A DNA stretch of 64,000 nt, from NCBI RefSeq assembly GCF_010093595.1, contig NW_022985440.1, positions 585,215 through 649,214 on the forward strand. Reading direction: 5' to 3'. This document shows, piece by piece, positions 11,248 through 24,300 of this stretch. The stretch is from Mytilinidion resinicola. Its lineage: Eukaryota; Ascomycota; Dothideomycetes; Mytilinidiales; Mytilinidiaceae. The notes beneath the pieces are model-generated. The model did not search any database, had not been told where the DNA came from, and was given only the letters and a program-made list of their open reading frames with translations. How positions within the stretch are numbered: position 1 is the stretch's first letter; the number at the start of each line of letters is the position of its first letter. The translations under genes were made by a program, and so were the position numbers.

Positions 11248-11845
11248 ATGGAAACCCGACGGGCTTGGATTTTGGTTTTGCTCGCTTTCTTTGCGCTTAC
11301 TCTTATTTCGAGCGTCTCCGCAGCCTGTATGACATTACCACCGCTCTAGACAATGAATAAGAAGCTTACCACTCATAGCTCCCACCTCCTTCTGCAAATG
11401 TACCTGCAACGGTAACAGCACCATTGTGGCTCTCGACAGCCCTGCCACCAAAAAACCCGTGGATCCAGGACTACTCAAAGAGCGGGCTTCGAGGAGGACG
11501 TGCAGCGACTGCAATCGCCAGTTCTGTCTGGGATACCCGTTCTGCCAGGGCGCTCCTGAGGAGGAGGTCTTCACAACTTGCTTCCGTATGTTACGCTCTA
11601 TGGATGGGTCATTAGGCGCAGCTGACGGTGGTGTAGAGCGGGACTCGACTAAAGATCAAGCGGTCGTTTTCATATTCATACTTGCGACAGTAGGGCTGTT
11701 AACGTATGCGGCCGTTCGGCCGTGGATAGATCAGTGGGCAGAGGTAGGTAGCATGGAACACTTCCGGGTGAACACGGTGCTAACAATGGCACAGAAAGCA
11801 AGAGAGCGACGGAATTATATTCCAGTTGGCAATACGGATAATTAG
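11248..11845 (+). CDS. Small secretory/membrane protein with Cys-rich lumenal domain
   Basis: Four exons: 11248-11326, 11379-11585, 11637-11743, 11795-11845, giving 147 residues. All introns are 51-52 nt; intron 3 has a GCTAAC branch site. The N-terminus is a signal peptide (RAWILVLLAFFALTLISSVS). A cysteine cluster follows (SFCKCTCNGNSTI, then TCSDCNRQFC, YPFCQG and VFTTCF). One transmembrane helix (AVVFIFILATVGLLTYAAV) precedes a short basic tail (ARERRNYIPV). The likely topology is type I with a disulfide-rich lumenal or external part. I recognise the layout as a conserved Pezizomycotina protein without assigned function. Confidence 0.8.
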
Positions 11846-12114
11846 TACGGATTTTACGAAGGCGTTCACTATACATTTGGATTGGGCGTTTTGGCTTTTG
11901 GTCTGAACTAATGAATTCTGTAACATCTGCGATACCCTTGAATAAAAGCAACGTCCTATCAAATTGACAGGGCCAGTACCTGAACTCCATGCCCAATATA
12001 CACCTTTCTATGCAAGACCAAATGGTACAGCTGAGAATGACATATGATACATCAGAGAGCTACAAGCTGCTCCAGACAACCTCCCCGCCAAAACAATTAT
12101 ATCGACTTTTCCCC

Positions 12115-12973
12115 TCACCGACCTGTTATCCAGCTCGTCCAGCCTTTTGTACTTGCAGCTGTCGATGACGCCGCATTGTCTGCTAGCTCATCTAATGGTC
12201 CGCCTTTTGAGGATGGCTGCTCTTTCCTCGACTCCTCTACTGCCTTCATTATCCCTAGATTGCCCGTCTTCTCGTGAACTTCCTCTCTCAGGCCTTCGAC
12301 CAATTCGGACGGCGTTTTCGCCGCGTTCTGCTCTGCCTCCTTCTGCTGTTCGGGGTTTCCATAGAGGTACTGTAGTGTGGACTTGAAGAAGCCTTTCCGG
12401 TTCTGCTTCGCAACTTCCGCCTCCTCCGCGGCCCTCTCTCTGTTCAATAACAGTATCTGGTTCTCATCCGCACTGCCTTCGGCCGCAGCTATCCGCGCCA
12501 TTCCTAGCTCTTTCGCATGCTTTGCCTGCTGCTCGGCGAAGAACTCGCGCTTCTTACGGCGGTTGTAAACGATCATGTCACCGAGGGAGAATACAGTAAC
12601 CAATCCAGCAGCACCTATAACCTTCGTCAGCACAAGTTCCAATCCCACAAGCAATCCATAGCAATCCCCAATATCCCCAAAGCCCAATTGATCTGAATAT
12701 AAACATACCTGTCAAGAAAATGAGACCATAAGCCGTCGTCCGATGTGCAGCATCCGCCACCACTCTACCCGTCGCCACAACCCTATCAAACTTGCTGATC
12801 CGCGCTAACTTCGCCTTCCGCGCACCTTCCCGCAGCCGTATGACCTTCTGCTGCGGCGTCTCGTTCGGGGGTGGGGGCCCTGCAAACTGCAGCGTCGACG
12901 CTGTGTTGGGCTTCGAGTGTGCGTAGGGCCCCGTCGCGGTGAACCGGGTGGCGTCCATGGCTGAGCGCGCCAT
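12115..12973 (-). CDS. COX14-like mitochondrial inner-membrane assembly protein
   Basis: Two exons, 12709-12973 and 12115-12614, with a 94-nt intron; 254 residues. The N-terminus (MARSAMDATRFTATGPYAHS) leads to a conserved NETPQQKVIRLREGARKAK and FDRVVATGRVVADAAHRTT, then a single hydrophobic segment built across the splice site (GLIFLTG/AAGLVTVFSLGDM), then YNRRKKREFFAEQQ. This matches the fungal 'cytochrome oxidase c assembly' (COX14-type) family, a chaperone for Cox1 maturation in the inner membrane. The charged C-terminal tail, longer than in yeast Cox14, is predicted coiled coil. It is transcribed divergently from the DUF2458 gene. The family call is moderately sure. Confidence 0.7.
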
Positions 12974-13397
12974 CGTGGGCAACTGCTGCTGGCTGGAAGG
13001 ACGGAGGAGGGTGCTGGATTGAGGGGGGGAGGGGAATTGGCGGCTTTTTGGAGAAGCTGGAGGTCCTGAGGTGTCGTCGAATCGAACCACTGGGAAAAAG
13101 TCGGAAAGAGCCGTGGCGTGTGCCGGGGTGGTGGTGACAGAGTCGATTTCACCGACTGCTTTCAATGAATACAAGGCCGTAGTAGAATCTTTCAACATTA
13201 AGAGTTCTGCATCTACGGGCGAATAATTGGGGATATGATGATGTTTGCACCCGGGTCGATCTGCGAATTGCTCCAATTCTTTCCTTGATACCACCCACTC
13301 ATTCACTGCCGAGCATCCTAGGCTCCGTTCTCGATCTAATTTCTTCCATCAAAATTTATTCGACCGTCTCAAACTGTCAAACTATACCACCTCTCAA
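12974..13397. promoter_or_regulatory. Shared divergent promoter region
   Basis: 424 bp separate the starts of the COX14-like and DUF2458 genes. The strand leading into DUF2458 is pyrimidine-rich before the ATG, as is common in fungal promoters. Confidence 0.4.
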
Positions 13398-14426
13398 ATG
13401 GCAGACAACAACAACCCTCAAATCCCAGATCTGGCATCCGTCCTGCGGACTCTAGCATCTCTAGCCCCTGCAAACCCACAGCAGCCAGGTCAAGACATAG
13501 CAGCCAGCCTTCTTCAACATCATCCAGAACCTCCCTATCATCCAACTCATCCAACTCAAGCAAACCTTCAGCCTCCTCCAAATGTCGAGCAGATCCCCAG
13601 CCGCCCTACGAGCACGATACAGGACCAACGAACTGTCCCCCAGCATCGGCCAAGTGTCCAAGATCCGCCTCGGGCCGGCTCTACGCCTCCACTGATCGAC
13701 CCCGCTACGATCACTGAATGGTCTCATGGTCTGCGGTGCATCACCAAGATTGCGGGTCAGACTCCGAATTTCAAAGTAGCGATCCGGAAGGCGAGTACCT
13801 CGATTGTAATCAGCAACCGCTCTTGTTGCTAACTATATGCAGATGATGGCCGATCAGGAACATCAAGAGAAGACGTGGTACGTGTTCCTTACAAGTGTGA
13901 TGAAAGCCATCAAGTTAACGCTATTTAGGCAGGCGGAAAGGGAAGCGTTGCTGAAGGCGCATGCTGCCAGATCAGACAATGACGAGAACTTGAAGAGTAT
14001 ACTGTACGTCATCACGCGAGGGTTTAATAGTTTTGGCTTACCTTGATAGATCTTCTCTGGGCACCTCTCTTGATGCTGAACCCGTGGTGAGTAATTGGAG
14101 CCCTTAACAGCAGCTCAGCACAACGTGCACGAATGCTGATATGTCAACAGTCTGCCGAGCAAGCAGAGATTGAGCTCAAGCAGCTCGACAAGCGGATCTA
14201 CCGTGCGGTGCGGCTGATGGTTGATAATATGTCACTAGAACTAAAGCGTCTTGGCGTGCCCTTCTTCGGCGTAAAGCCAGAGTTGATCCTCCCACCAGGA
14301 GAGGCAAAGCCGGCAGGTACACCACCGCCAGCTGCTAGTAGTGTTGGACCAAAGATCACTGAAGAGGAGCTGTTGGCGTTGCAGAGGCGAATGGTAGAGT
14401 ACCTAGAGGATATGTACAGGCTATAG
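13398..14426 (+). CDS. DUF2458 family protein
   Basis: Five exons: 13398-13790, 13843-13877, 13929-14003, 14050-14086, 14151-14426, giving 271 residues. The N-terminus (PQIPDLASVLRTLASLAP) is followed by a Pro/Gln-rich linker, the conserved WSHGLRCITKIAGQTPNF, a coiled-coil middle, and a C-terminal motif (LGVPFFGVKPELI ... LLALQRRMVEYLEDMY) diagnostic of DUF2458. Intron 1 starts with GC (GCGAGT at 13791), because only that boundary keeps IRK joined to MMADQE; its branch site is GCTAAC. The function of the family is not established. The stop codon lies 34 bp from the left end of a piggyBac-type element. Confidence 0.85.
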
Positions 14427-14459
14427 GTATCATACCGTAAGACGAGATTTACAGTCGTG

Positions 14460-14479
14460 CTATCCCTTAGTCCGGTAAG
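14460..14479 (+). repeat. Left terminal inverted repeat of piggyBac-type element
   Basis: CTATCCCTTAGTCCGGTAAG here matches the reverse complement of 16662-16681 (CTATCCCTTGGCCCGGTAAG) at 18 of 20 bases. Both differences are transitions. Confidence 0.8.
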
Positions 14480-14761
14480 AATGGTCCTACGTTATCGATA
14501 AGGCTGCATTCAATCAGAAGCCGAGAATCAGCCCCTGAGTATGAAATCTGCACAACACGTGAAGCAATTGATTTGTACGTATATAGCTGTCTACAAGCTA
14601 CTGTTTGGTGTTGAGGGCAGCTACGTGTTCGGCCCAGCATTTCCCTCGAGTGCACAGTGGAATCCTGCACACAGAACAGCCGTACGAAGTCCTAGGCGGC
14701 CGATGCCGACGCTTCCAGCCCTTCCTCTCTCTTTGTGCTTCCTTTGAAGGTTGAATTGTAT

Positions 14762-16546
14762 TTACAGATAGCTCTGCAAGAGGCTTACGAGCGCCAAATG
14801 TGGTGTTGCAGTTGAGCGCTTGCCCCGGGTGCATGCGGCGCAGAAGGGCTGTTGTTTCTGCCACAGTTTCTCGTGTAGATGCTCTCTGACCGGCCTCCAG
14901 GTAATATCCATAAAGCTATTCGCCTTGTAGGCTTGCTTTTGCTGCTGTGTACGAACAGATGCATGGAGGAGGGCATCTCTGAGGTCTCTACAGAACTGTA
15001 GGTGCGAATCTTGGCGCAATTGGCGGTCATTTGAGCCCGGATCTCGCCTGTAGGAAGAGAGCATGTAGCTGTTTCCCACAGCCGTATCGAACAGGAAAGA
15101 GAACAGTGGCTTCCAGGTTTTCCTGTGGACGCGATTTGTACTGTAACAGCTGCGTAGCTGGTCTGCAATATCAACGCCGCACATCCAGAGGTTATATTCA
15201 TCGATAAACACCGGGATTTCAAGCCACGCCGTGGCCTCGTTGCCGAAATTCTTCACCGTTTGACGGTATCCTGATGCAGTTTTAGCAGGCCTCTTTCGTA
15301 GCTTCTGTATATAGGCCTTGCCTTCATGAACAGTAGACAGGAACAAGACTGTTACTGCATCCTTCCAGGCAAATTCGATCACCTTGTGACTCTCTGACAA
15401 CGCGCCATATAGCTCTCCCCACTCAATTTGTTTATCGTGCGTTAATTTGAGGTCCATAAGCGATCGGTTGAAGCTCTCGGCTGGCACCTTCACCCTCTTC
15501 TTGGTCCTTAATTGTGTAGCTGCAGCAGCAGCTGGTTCCTCAATAATATTACACTCTTCCCCTTCCATCTCTTCCCTCTTCGTCTTAGTTGTTCGAACTG
15601 TACCAGCTGCCCCTATCTCAAGCTCACGTAGCCGTTCGAATAGCTTCACACTGGAAAAAAGATTATCTAGCCAGACTATATGCTTGCCCGGTAGATAGAT
15701 GCGTTGGTTTGTAATAGGATCACGTTGTGTTAAAAGATCTAACACAACAGCTTGAGTTTTGGTGAAGCCCTTAGAAAGGAATGATTCATCCAGATCAACT
15801 GGGCCATTGCCGTCCCCCTTAGCATGCCATAGCCAATCTAGAACGTAGCCTTGATTGGCTAGAACCCAGATTTTAAAGCCCTCTGGTGTAGGTTTTGTAG
15901 GAATGTTGACAATTTCGCTCGCTCGTCCTATAAACCTCTGTATTGTTTCATCCACAGTAAGGTGAGGGCCGGGGGTCCAGTGCATGCTGCAGCGTGTTCT
16001 AATATGCTCAGAGAGCTCATCTACGCGGTTGAATGTCGATTGGAAACCATCCTGAGGTACAGGAGAGCACCGGAAATACCGATCTAGTTGCTTAAACCGG
16101 ACAAGGCCAATAAAGTCCTTTACTATATGCGAGGCTCCACATGATTTAGGGCCCTAGTAGTCCTCTGTACGCTTCTCTATTGTGATTCCTATATAAATTA
16201 GGGTTCCAAAATAGGCGTAGAGCTCCTGCCTATTTGTAGGCCTCTATTTCCGTCCTCTCCCTGCAGGTGCCTCTTCCTCCGTGGGCTAGTGCTGCTCAGC
16301 GTACTTGTTCGTCCACTGCACCATCTTATCCATTATTTCATTAGTGAAGAATAGCTTAAAAAGGGCCATAGGGTTATGCCGATTAAGACCTGGAGTTACA
16401 CAGGCCTCTCCTGGATCATACCAATCATTGATAGGTAGGGGAGAGAATTCGGGCATAGGCCACGGCTTGAGAGGCGGTTCTTTGGCTGTTTTTGTGCGAG
16501 GATCTTTCCATTTGACATAGTCAATGTCATTTGATGTTCTAGGCAT
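14762..16546 (-). pseudogene. piggyBac (DDE_Tnp_1_7-type) transposase with three in-frame TAG codons
   Basis: One frame of 594 codons runs from ATG 16546 to the stop at 14762, interrupted only by TAG at 16286-16288, 16244-16246 and 16154-16156. At least the last two sit in Trp positions (for example TEDY-stop-GPKSCG). On the plus strand each is CTA where CCA (or CTG) is expected, i.e. a CpA-to-TpA type change. The three catalytic aspartates of piggyBac are present in LTVDETIQRF, VWLDNLFSS and GVDIADQLRS. The N-terminus (VKWKDPRTKTAKEPP) and the Cys-bearing C-terminus (FCAACTRGKR) are also there. The copy would probably be functional without the three stops, so decay is point-mutational, not deletional. 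Confidence 0.88.
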
Positions 16547-16661
16547 CTTTGGGCATCAATTGGCGTCGAATTAGGTGGGTTTTAACTGATTGTTATGGCT
16601 GGCTATGTTTGTTTGTATATCTGAGAACGATGTTCGTCTTGGCGTGGCCCGAGCGTTGCAC

Positions 16662-16681
16662 CTTACCGGGCCAAGGGATAG
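16662..16681 (-). repeat. Right terminal inverted repeat of piggyBac-type element
   Basis: It is the inverted partner of 14460-14479, with two transition differences. It lies 115 bp outside the transposase start. Confidence 0.8.
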
Positions 16682-18259
16682 GTTTCCGTACGCTTTCCTA
16701 CCACTGCCCTGTTGGGCTCCAATGTCCTGATAGAAACCGGGGGCAGCGGATACACCCCCGATTTGTGCACACCCTGCTGGCGCTGTCTGGGGTAGCCTTG
16801 CGAGCTTATTAGTTGACGGAAGTGTCGAGCTTCTCTGCAAATTGGAATGCTGAAAATACTTTGAAGCTCCTCACGCAGCAGTAAACGAGTGTACGGATAT
16901 CTTTGATGAGGCATAGTACATTCATTAGCGGAGAAATAAGTGGTGCGAACGAAGATGAAATTGGGGAGGGAGGAGATTTCGGACTCGAAACACAGCTGGG
17001 AAGATATAGATTCCAGCCAGAGTACCCATGCTCGAGTTGACTACCCTGGGGATTCCCAGTAAAGAAACAAAACACCATAGACGCTGGCATCGCATCGAAG
17101 GTTGGTTCTTTGATTTTGCGGATGGAGAACGCCGAAGGCGCACGCCGCGTGGTGCGGTGTGCGGTGGTGCGGTAGATCTAGCCCTTCCGGTTACGCCGGC
17201 GCTGTGCTTTATAACTGTTAGGTTTCTAGGTCTGTACTATCCTATATCTACCTAACAGCCTTAGATCCTTAGTTCCAATGTGGCTATAGTGTGTGCGAAA
17301 GTGTGGTTGGGATCTTGCAATAGGGGGTTGTGCGCGGATGGGCAGAATCAGCTTCCTACGACAGCATTGGCGAGTAACGCTCAAGACGCGTCCGGAGACT
17401 TTCGTCTGAGTGATAGTTCTGTTCCGTAGCTTGAGGAGAGTAGATTCCGACCGGTATTTGTGGCTATTGTGGGTGGATTCCAATGATTGCGTTTGTTGGG
17501 TGTCGTGTTTTCGCATCACATCTAAGTGCTAGGTAAGAAGGTAGCCACATCACAATTCTTCTACCGTACATACCAAGAGCCCTTGAATAGATATTACGCA
17601 GGTGTGTCTCCCTCATGCTTACAGCTGTGATAGAGCTCAGCGGGTGATGAATCATGTTGGGATTGTGAGTCTGCGAAGTAATGGCACAGCCGACGGACAG
17701 CCTCCGTGGGCTCTGATCAATCGGGTGACATGTAAGTCGAGCGGTGTGGTACTCAGCGGTCTTCTGCCAAATCATGTCGAGCCGCAGATGGCCCTTTGCA
17801 ATTCCAGAGTCAAGCTTTCGTTTGTGGAGTTTCTGTTAAGGCCTAAACCTCTCTCCCGTGTTCCAGGCTCTACTCGTTTGTATCTCCATCATTTTCTACT
17901 TCTAGTTCAGGCCTGCACTCTTGTGCTATCGCATGACGTCTTCTGGAATTATTCAGAAACCAGAGGTGGGTAGGCCGCTGTCCGTTCTCTGTGGCACATG
18001 CAGGTGACGCTGTCTGAGGTATTCCGACAAGTTTGAAGGTTGTCGAAAACCATGAGCTTACATCTCTTCCAGATTTTCCAAACCGCGCTGAGGCCCCTTT
18101 GACGGTGGCACGAAGGTGTAGATACCTGCGTATATCCTGCCGCTGCCTGTGACTACATCAGAGCCCCGCATCTTCCACCGTTTCAACACAACATTACCTT
18201 TTTCTACTCCTCTTGCTTCCTCTGTTCACATCGCCGTCGCCAAATACAAGTCTGCTCAG
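16682..18259. other. Long intergenic region, no gene seen
   Basis: About 1.6 kb between the transposon and the 5' leader of the ZNFX1-like gene. No coding motif or RNA gene was recognised. The last 200 bp are pyrimidine-rich and likely hold the promoter of the helicase gene. Confidence 0.5.
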
Positions 18260-18329
18260 GTACGTCGGAGCTAGACTATCCCCGTAATTACCTCCAAATC
18301 TATCACATTCGCTAACTAATAACAAGTAG
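18260..18329 (+). other. Probable 5'-UTR intron of the ZNFX1-like gene
   Basis: CTCAG/GTACGT at 18260 and GCTAACTAATAACAAGTAG ending at 18329 form a 70-nt intron with donor, branch site and acceptor, 23 bp before the ATG. Confidence 0.6.
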
Positions 18330-18352
18330 CACGACCTTCCAGTGATTTTATC

Positions 18353-21300
18353 ATGGCGGGCACGGGGCAGGAAATAGACAATAGGAAGAAAATTCCGTGC
18401 AAATACATCGACACCCCAGAAGGCTGCTACCGCAAACCGTGTCCCTATTCCCATGACCCGGCCCTCATAGCCAATACAAAAAAGAAGCTGTGCAACTTCT
18501 TCCTGAAGCCGGGCGGTTGCTACAATGGAGATTCGTGTGCCTTCTCCCATGACCTGAACGACGCCGTGTGGCAACCTCACACAGACTCCCTAAACTCAAA
18601 GCTGTCTCAAGTACGCCAAACCAACTGGCACCAAGTCAGTAACTTGGCTACACAGGGAGCTCTGGACATGTCTACACATGGCGCGACAACAATACCGCCA
18701 TCGGACGGACGGTCGAACCCGAACCCTCCTCGATCAGCGCTTGAGACGAAGTTTCGGGAATGGCGGTTCTCTACACTGGAGAGATCACTCCGCCGCCCCC
18801 TCGGAGGGTCTGTTTCTCGGTTCTTCCAGGATGCTCTCGACTTGGTCAACGGAGACGTGGCCATATTGCAAGAAACTATCACCTGTCTAGGCTCTAATGG
18901 CGGACTTCAACGCATCACAGAGCTTCTAGCCGTTGATTTAGATGGTAGTAGCGAGCACATCACACAAGTCTTTACATCACGTATCTTGCCATTCTTTCAA
19001 GCTATAACGCACCCTAATGTGGCAGCCTCAGGCCTTCTGGAGACTCCCATGTACAATATCTACAACGCGATTTTTGGCCCATTTGGGCAACGAACCGTGA
19101 AGGTTTTCAGCTCTCTAGCGAACATATTCGACCTGCTCCCAGTTGAGGCTTTGGAAGCGACATCGGCCGTATTAGTCAAGACTGTCGACCTCAATGGGGC
19201 GGCATCTATCACGGAAGGTATCGGTCCAGTCGCTGAAGTTCTCGCTGCTGCTTTGTTCTCACACAACGGGAGTCACGACGAGCGCGTTCTCCGCTCACAG
19301 AAGAACGTCGAACGCTTGAAGCGCCGGCTCGGTATTGGATCTTCAATTCCCACAGCTCAACAGCCGATATTCGACAATGTCAAGGCAACTTTTGATATTA
19401 TACGCGATCCTCCTGGTTGGCTCTCGGAAAAAGGCCGTAGACACAACAACGACTCAGAAAATATTCGAGATATCAGTATCTTGCCCACATCTGAAGAGAT
19501 ACTAAGCTCGCGCCTGGAGTATCTTCCTCCGATGGATCCATCAGAACTACATCTTCCCGGTGTAGAGGGGTTGCTCGACCGTCATTTTCGACTCTTGCGT
19601 GAGGATACTATCGGTCAACTCCGAGACGCGATCAGGATCGAGCTACAACGACTTCAGAATCCAATGGAAACGCAAGACAATCGAGGAAGCGGCCAACAGG
19701 GCATCCGAACGCACTCTTATCCACACTTGGAGCTATCAGATCTCAGATGCGGCCAGCACAACGGTCTGGAGTTTGTCGTCCACTTCAAGCAACCAAAGCA
19801 ACTGGAGAAGCTGTCTGAGAACGAACGACGTGAGTGGTGGGAGCGCTCTAGGCGTCTTCAAAAGGATACCCTCGTTTGCATCGTAAATGCGAGCGGGTCC
19901 GCCATCTTTTGCATCATCGCAGATAGCTCTCAACGCGACATAGAGAAAGACGCAACTCAGACAGAAGAGCAGAAGCAATATAAAAAGGCGAAGTTGCAAC
20001 CGCCATCGGAGACATTAGCGCGTCACCCTCAGCGTGCCTGTGTGGTTATGCGTCCGGTCGACACTGACGATGCGAGTTCAAAGACACTTCTTTGGCATTA
20101 TGCAGACTGTGTCACAGGGCGTAATAGGCCGCATGATCTATTAGTAGAGTTTCCAGGAGTTCTTCTACCTTCCTTCCAGCCAATCCTAAAAGCGCTTCAG
20201 GCTATGAGTGAGTCCGCAGATCTTCCCTTTTCGGAGTTTCTTGCGCCGAACACAAGCGGCTCTCTCCACGTTCCTCCTCCCGTGTATGCTCAACAACCGG
20301 GCTACTATTTCGATCTCAGCTGCATCATGAACGATGGGCAGGCTTTGAGATTGTATCCTGGAGCTCCATTTGACGTCAACGTTTTACGAAGTGGATCCAA
20401 GCTTGATGATGCCCAGGCAGATGCTTTAGTAGCATCCCTGTCCAGACGACTTGCTGCAATCCAGGGACCTCCAGGGACTGGAAAGAGTTACACGGGCGTA
20501 TCCATCACGAGAGTCCTTCTGGCCAATAAGCTCAGAGCGAAACTTGGACCGATCATTTGTATATGCTACACGAACCACGCGCTTGATCAAATACTGGAGC
20601 ACCTCCATGAGAACGGAGTGACCCAGATTATTCGCATGGGATCGAGGTCTAAGTCTGAAGTCCTTACACCCCTCAATCTCCGTAATGTTGCTTCAAGAAT
20701 GGACAAGACAAAAGAGGAGAAGAGGCGAACTTGGGACATAATCCGCTGCTTGAAGGAAGATGTCCACGACTTGGACAAAATCATTCAAAATATATCAAGG
20801 GTCGGGTCTCCAAAAGGCCTACAGGAGTACCTGAAATCCAATCATTTCCATCATTTCATCGAGCTGTTCGGAGAAGACGCGGAGGGCTACCAGAGAGTCT
20901 ATCACGATGAGAGCCGCGTCATTCAGGATTGGCTGAGCGGAAGCAGCGGGTTCACCAGTCCAGTGTTTTCATATCAACATCGGCAAGCTTTGAAAGATAT
21001 TGAAGTACTTCAAGCGAAATCTTTGTTATCGATGTCGCTGCTGGAACGCCAGGCGATTCATGCATACTGGCTCCGGGATGCTCGGGACAGCCTTGAAGAC
21101 AAGTTCCTTGCTGCACTAGAGCTCTACCATGAGCACAAGAAAGAACATGATCGTATACGCAACGAACTAGATCTGAGATGTCTTCAGCAAGCTAATGTAA
21201 TCGGTATTACTACTTCAGGGCTGGCTCGAAATATCGATCTGCTACGGAGACTGCAGGCGAAGGTCTTGATATGCGAGGAAGCTGGCGAGGTACTTGAGGC

Positions 21301-24300
21301 TCACATTCTGACGGCGTTGCTTCCATCAGTGCAACACGCCATCCTGATCGGAGATCACCTGCAACTCAGGCCACAAATTCAGAATTATGAGCTTCAACAT
21401 GACAACCCACGTGGCGAGCAATACTCTCTGGATGTTTCGCTCTTCGAGCGCCTAGTACAGCCAAAGCTATCGAGAAGCCCCCACCTGCCATTCAGTACAT
21501 TAGAAACCCAGCGGCGCATGCATCCTTCAATAGCTCAACTTATCCGAGAGCCCCTCTATCCATTGCTGAAGGATGCCGAATTAGTGAAGGCCTACCCAGA
21601 TGTGGCTGGGATGAAACGAAGATTATACTGGCTCGATCACGATCATCACGAGGCTGGCTCAGATGTGTCTGATATTGTGTCGACATCGCATTCCAACGAA
21701 TTCGAGGTCGAAATGACCGCATCTCTAGTTTCGCACCTTTTCCGTCAAGGAGTATACCAGGCCAACGATATTGCCGTGCTGACCCCTTATTTGGGCCAGC
21801 TAATGAAGATCCGACGAAGACTCGCTGGAAGATTTGAAGTTACCTTAGGTGAACGTGACGTAGATGAGCTTGAAAAAGCGGGAATTACGATGAATGAGGA
21901 CGAACGACCTGCCATAGTCAAAACTACCCTCCTGAGTGCCCTGAAGGTGGCCACTATCGACAACTTTCAAGGCGAAGAGGCCAAAGTTGTGGTAATATCA
22001 CTTGTCCGATGCAACCCTCAAAACAAGTGCGGCTTCCTGAAAACTTCGAACCGCATAAACGTTCTACTCTCGCGTGCCAAACACGGCATGTATATCATCG
22101 GAAACTCGCGCACCTCTTCACACGTGCCAATGTGGTCTGATGTCACGTCGATACTCAAGCGCGATGACAACATCGGACCTACATTAAATCTTTGTTGCCC
22201 ACGACATCAGGACACCCCCATCCGCGTCTCTTCGCCCGAAGACTTCGTCCGATTCTCTCCTGAGGGCGGCTGCGATCTGAGATGTACCCAGAGGCTTTCG
22301 TGTGGACATGCGTGCATCCAACGATGTCATTCATCTGTACTGCATGATGCAGTAAAGTGTTTGGAAGCGTGTACCCGGACAAAACCAGGCTGCCAACATT
22401 TTTGTCCACTGCCGTGTGGCGAGAAATGTCATGATCGATGCCACATCATTCTCAAAGATCTCGACGTTACTCTTGGTTGTGGTCATAGAGTAACATCACT
22501 TCCATGTTGGCAGGCTCAAGACACAAGTACAATTTCCTGTAACGTCAAAGTTGATCGCAAGGTTGAAGCCTGTGGTCATACGGTGCAGGTCAAGTGCCAC
22601 CAAGACGTAGATAGCCCCAAGTTCCAATGCTGCGCTCCTTGCGGCGGCCTTCAAACCTGCGGGCATCAATGTCAGAAGCCATGCTATCATTGCAGGACGA
22701 ATAACGACGACAACGGACACGGATTATGCGGTCAACCCTGCCATCGAGATTTCGAGACTTGCAATCACCGATGCCAGAAACCTTGCCATGGCCAGGAGCC
22801 GTGCTCGCTTTGCACCCATCCGTGCGATGTTCGTTGCAGTCACTCAAAATGCTCCAATATCTGCTCTGAGCCATGCGCTCCTTGCGCTGAGCCTAGCTGC
22901 GCATCTTGCTGTCCGCATAGCAAGTGTTCCATGCCCTGCGCGGCCCCTTGCGACTGGCTTCCTTGCTCAAAGCGGTGCGAAAAGATATTAGAATGCGGGC
23001 ATCAATGTGAGTAGAAATGCAAATTCTCAACACTTGTTGTACCCAGGCCACTAACTTAAACGCTATTAGGTCCCTCAGTGTGCGGTGAAAACTGCCCCGA
23101 AATCAAGTACTGTCAGATCTGCGCAGCGGATAGCATCAAGAACCAGATCGTGGATTTCATCGAAATGCAGACTTACTCCGAGATTGACCTCAACGAGGAT
23201 CCTTGCATCTTTCCTCAATGCAAGCACATCCTCACCTTGGGCAGTATGGATGGACGAATGGAATTGGCGGACAGCTACAACTTGGACGGACACGGACTCC
23301 CGCTGAGCATCAAGTCATCGGAGCCTTTCTCGGACCAACTCAAGAAAGTGCCAACTTGCCCGTCTTGTAGGGGCTCTCTACGCGACATATGCCGATACGG
23401 TCGCATCGTGCGTCGTGCTCTTCTAGATGAAGGGACGAAGCGATTTGCGTCATGGGCCCAAGCCACATATATTCCGCTCGCAGAAGAATTCCACGCCGCC
23501 GAACAACTGCTCACCCTCGCAGAAGACGTCTTTGAAATACCTAACCAGCCCTTGAAATGTCTAAAAGGCAAGCGAGGTGTTCAAATCAAGGACATCTTCA
23601 ATGCCACCATACGCTCAGGCTGGTACTCCAGTTTCAAGCCCCTTCGACTCAAGCTTCTCAAATATCTCCAGAAAGTCCGGAAGGAAGAGACTCCCGTCGA
23701 AAAAGTATGGCACATGGTGGAGGCTTCCCGCCGACGACAAGGCAAAACCACGCAAGAGTTCGGCTTGGACAGCCAGATCTCTCTCACTACTTTCCATATC
23801 ATGGCTGAGAGCCTGCTCTTACGATGCGATATTGCCATTCTAGCCGACTTCTTGGAACAACTAGACCGGGCTCCAGCCGGCTTTGTGGACACCACATTTT
23901 CTGTTGATCTGACGGCGAACCGAGAGGACTGTATTGGGCTCATCAATGACGCGAAGACTGTAAGTAAGCTCAAATCATGTCTATATACACTGCTCTGCCG
24001 CTGTTTGGGGTCCTTGATCGGCCTCCAAAGCTCAATGCTGTATATTTTTGGCCGACCTGATAGCTCGCTGGGCCACCTCAAATGGCGTAGTCATGGGTGA
24101 ATAGAGGGACACAAATCAGCTAATGTGGGAAACCCATTGAAAAGTCCCAGGCAGCAACAGGTGCACACAGAGCTACGATGAGGCACCAGTGTCATATGAA
24201 CAGCTGCTAACATGACCCCGACAGTCTAAAGATCTCGAACGCGAAGTAGAAGGCCATATATTCTACGCACGTTACTGCGCCCTCGAACTATCACGTCGAC

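Larger units (their letters stand above)
14461..16681 (-). mobile_element. piggyBac-type DNA transposon, inactivated
   Basis: The element is about 2.2 kb, bounded by 20-bp terminal inverted repeats (14460-14479 and 16662-16681). It carries a single transposase frame on the minus strand, 14762-16546. The expected TTAA target duplication is not visible next to the ends; a TA dinucleotide occurs at both edges. It lies between the DUF2458 gene and a long intergenic region and interrupts no recognisable gene. Confidence 0.8.

Noticed and set aside
14440..16700. Canonical TTAA target duplication for the piggyBac element
   Set aside because: I looked at both edges of the inverted repeats and do not see TTAA; only a TA is shared.
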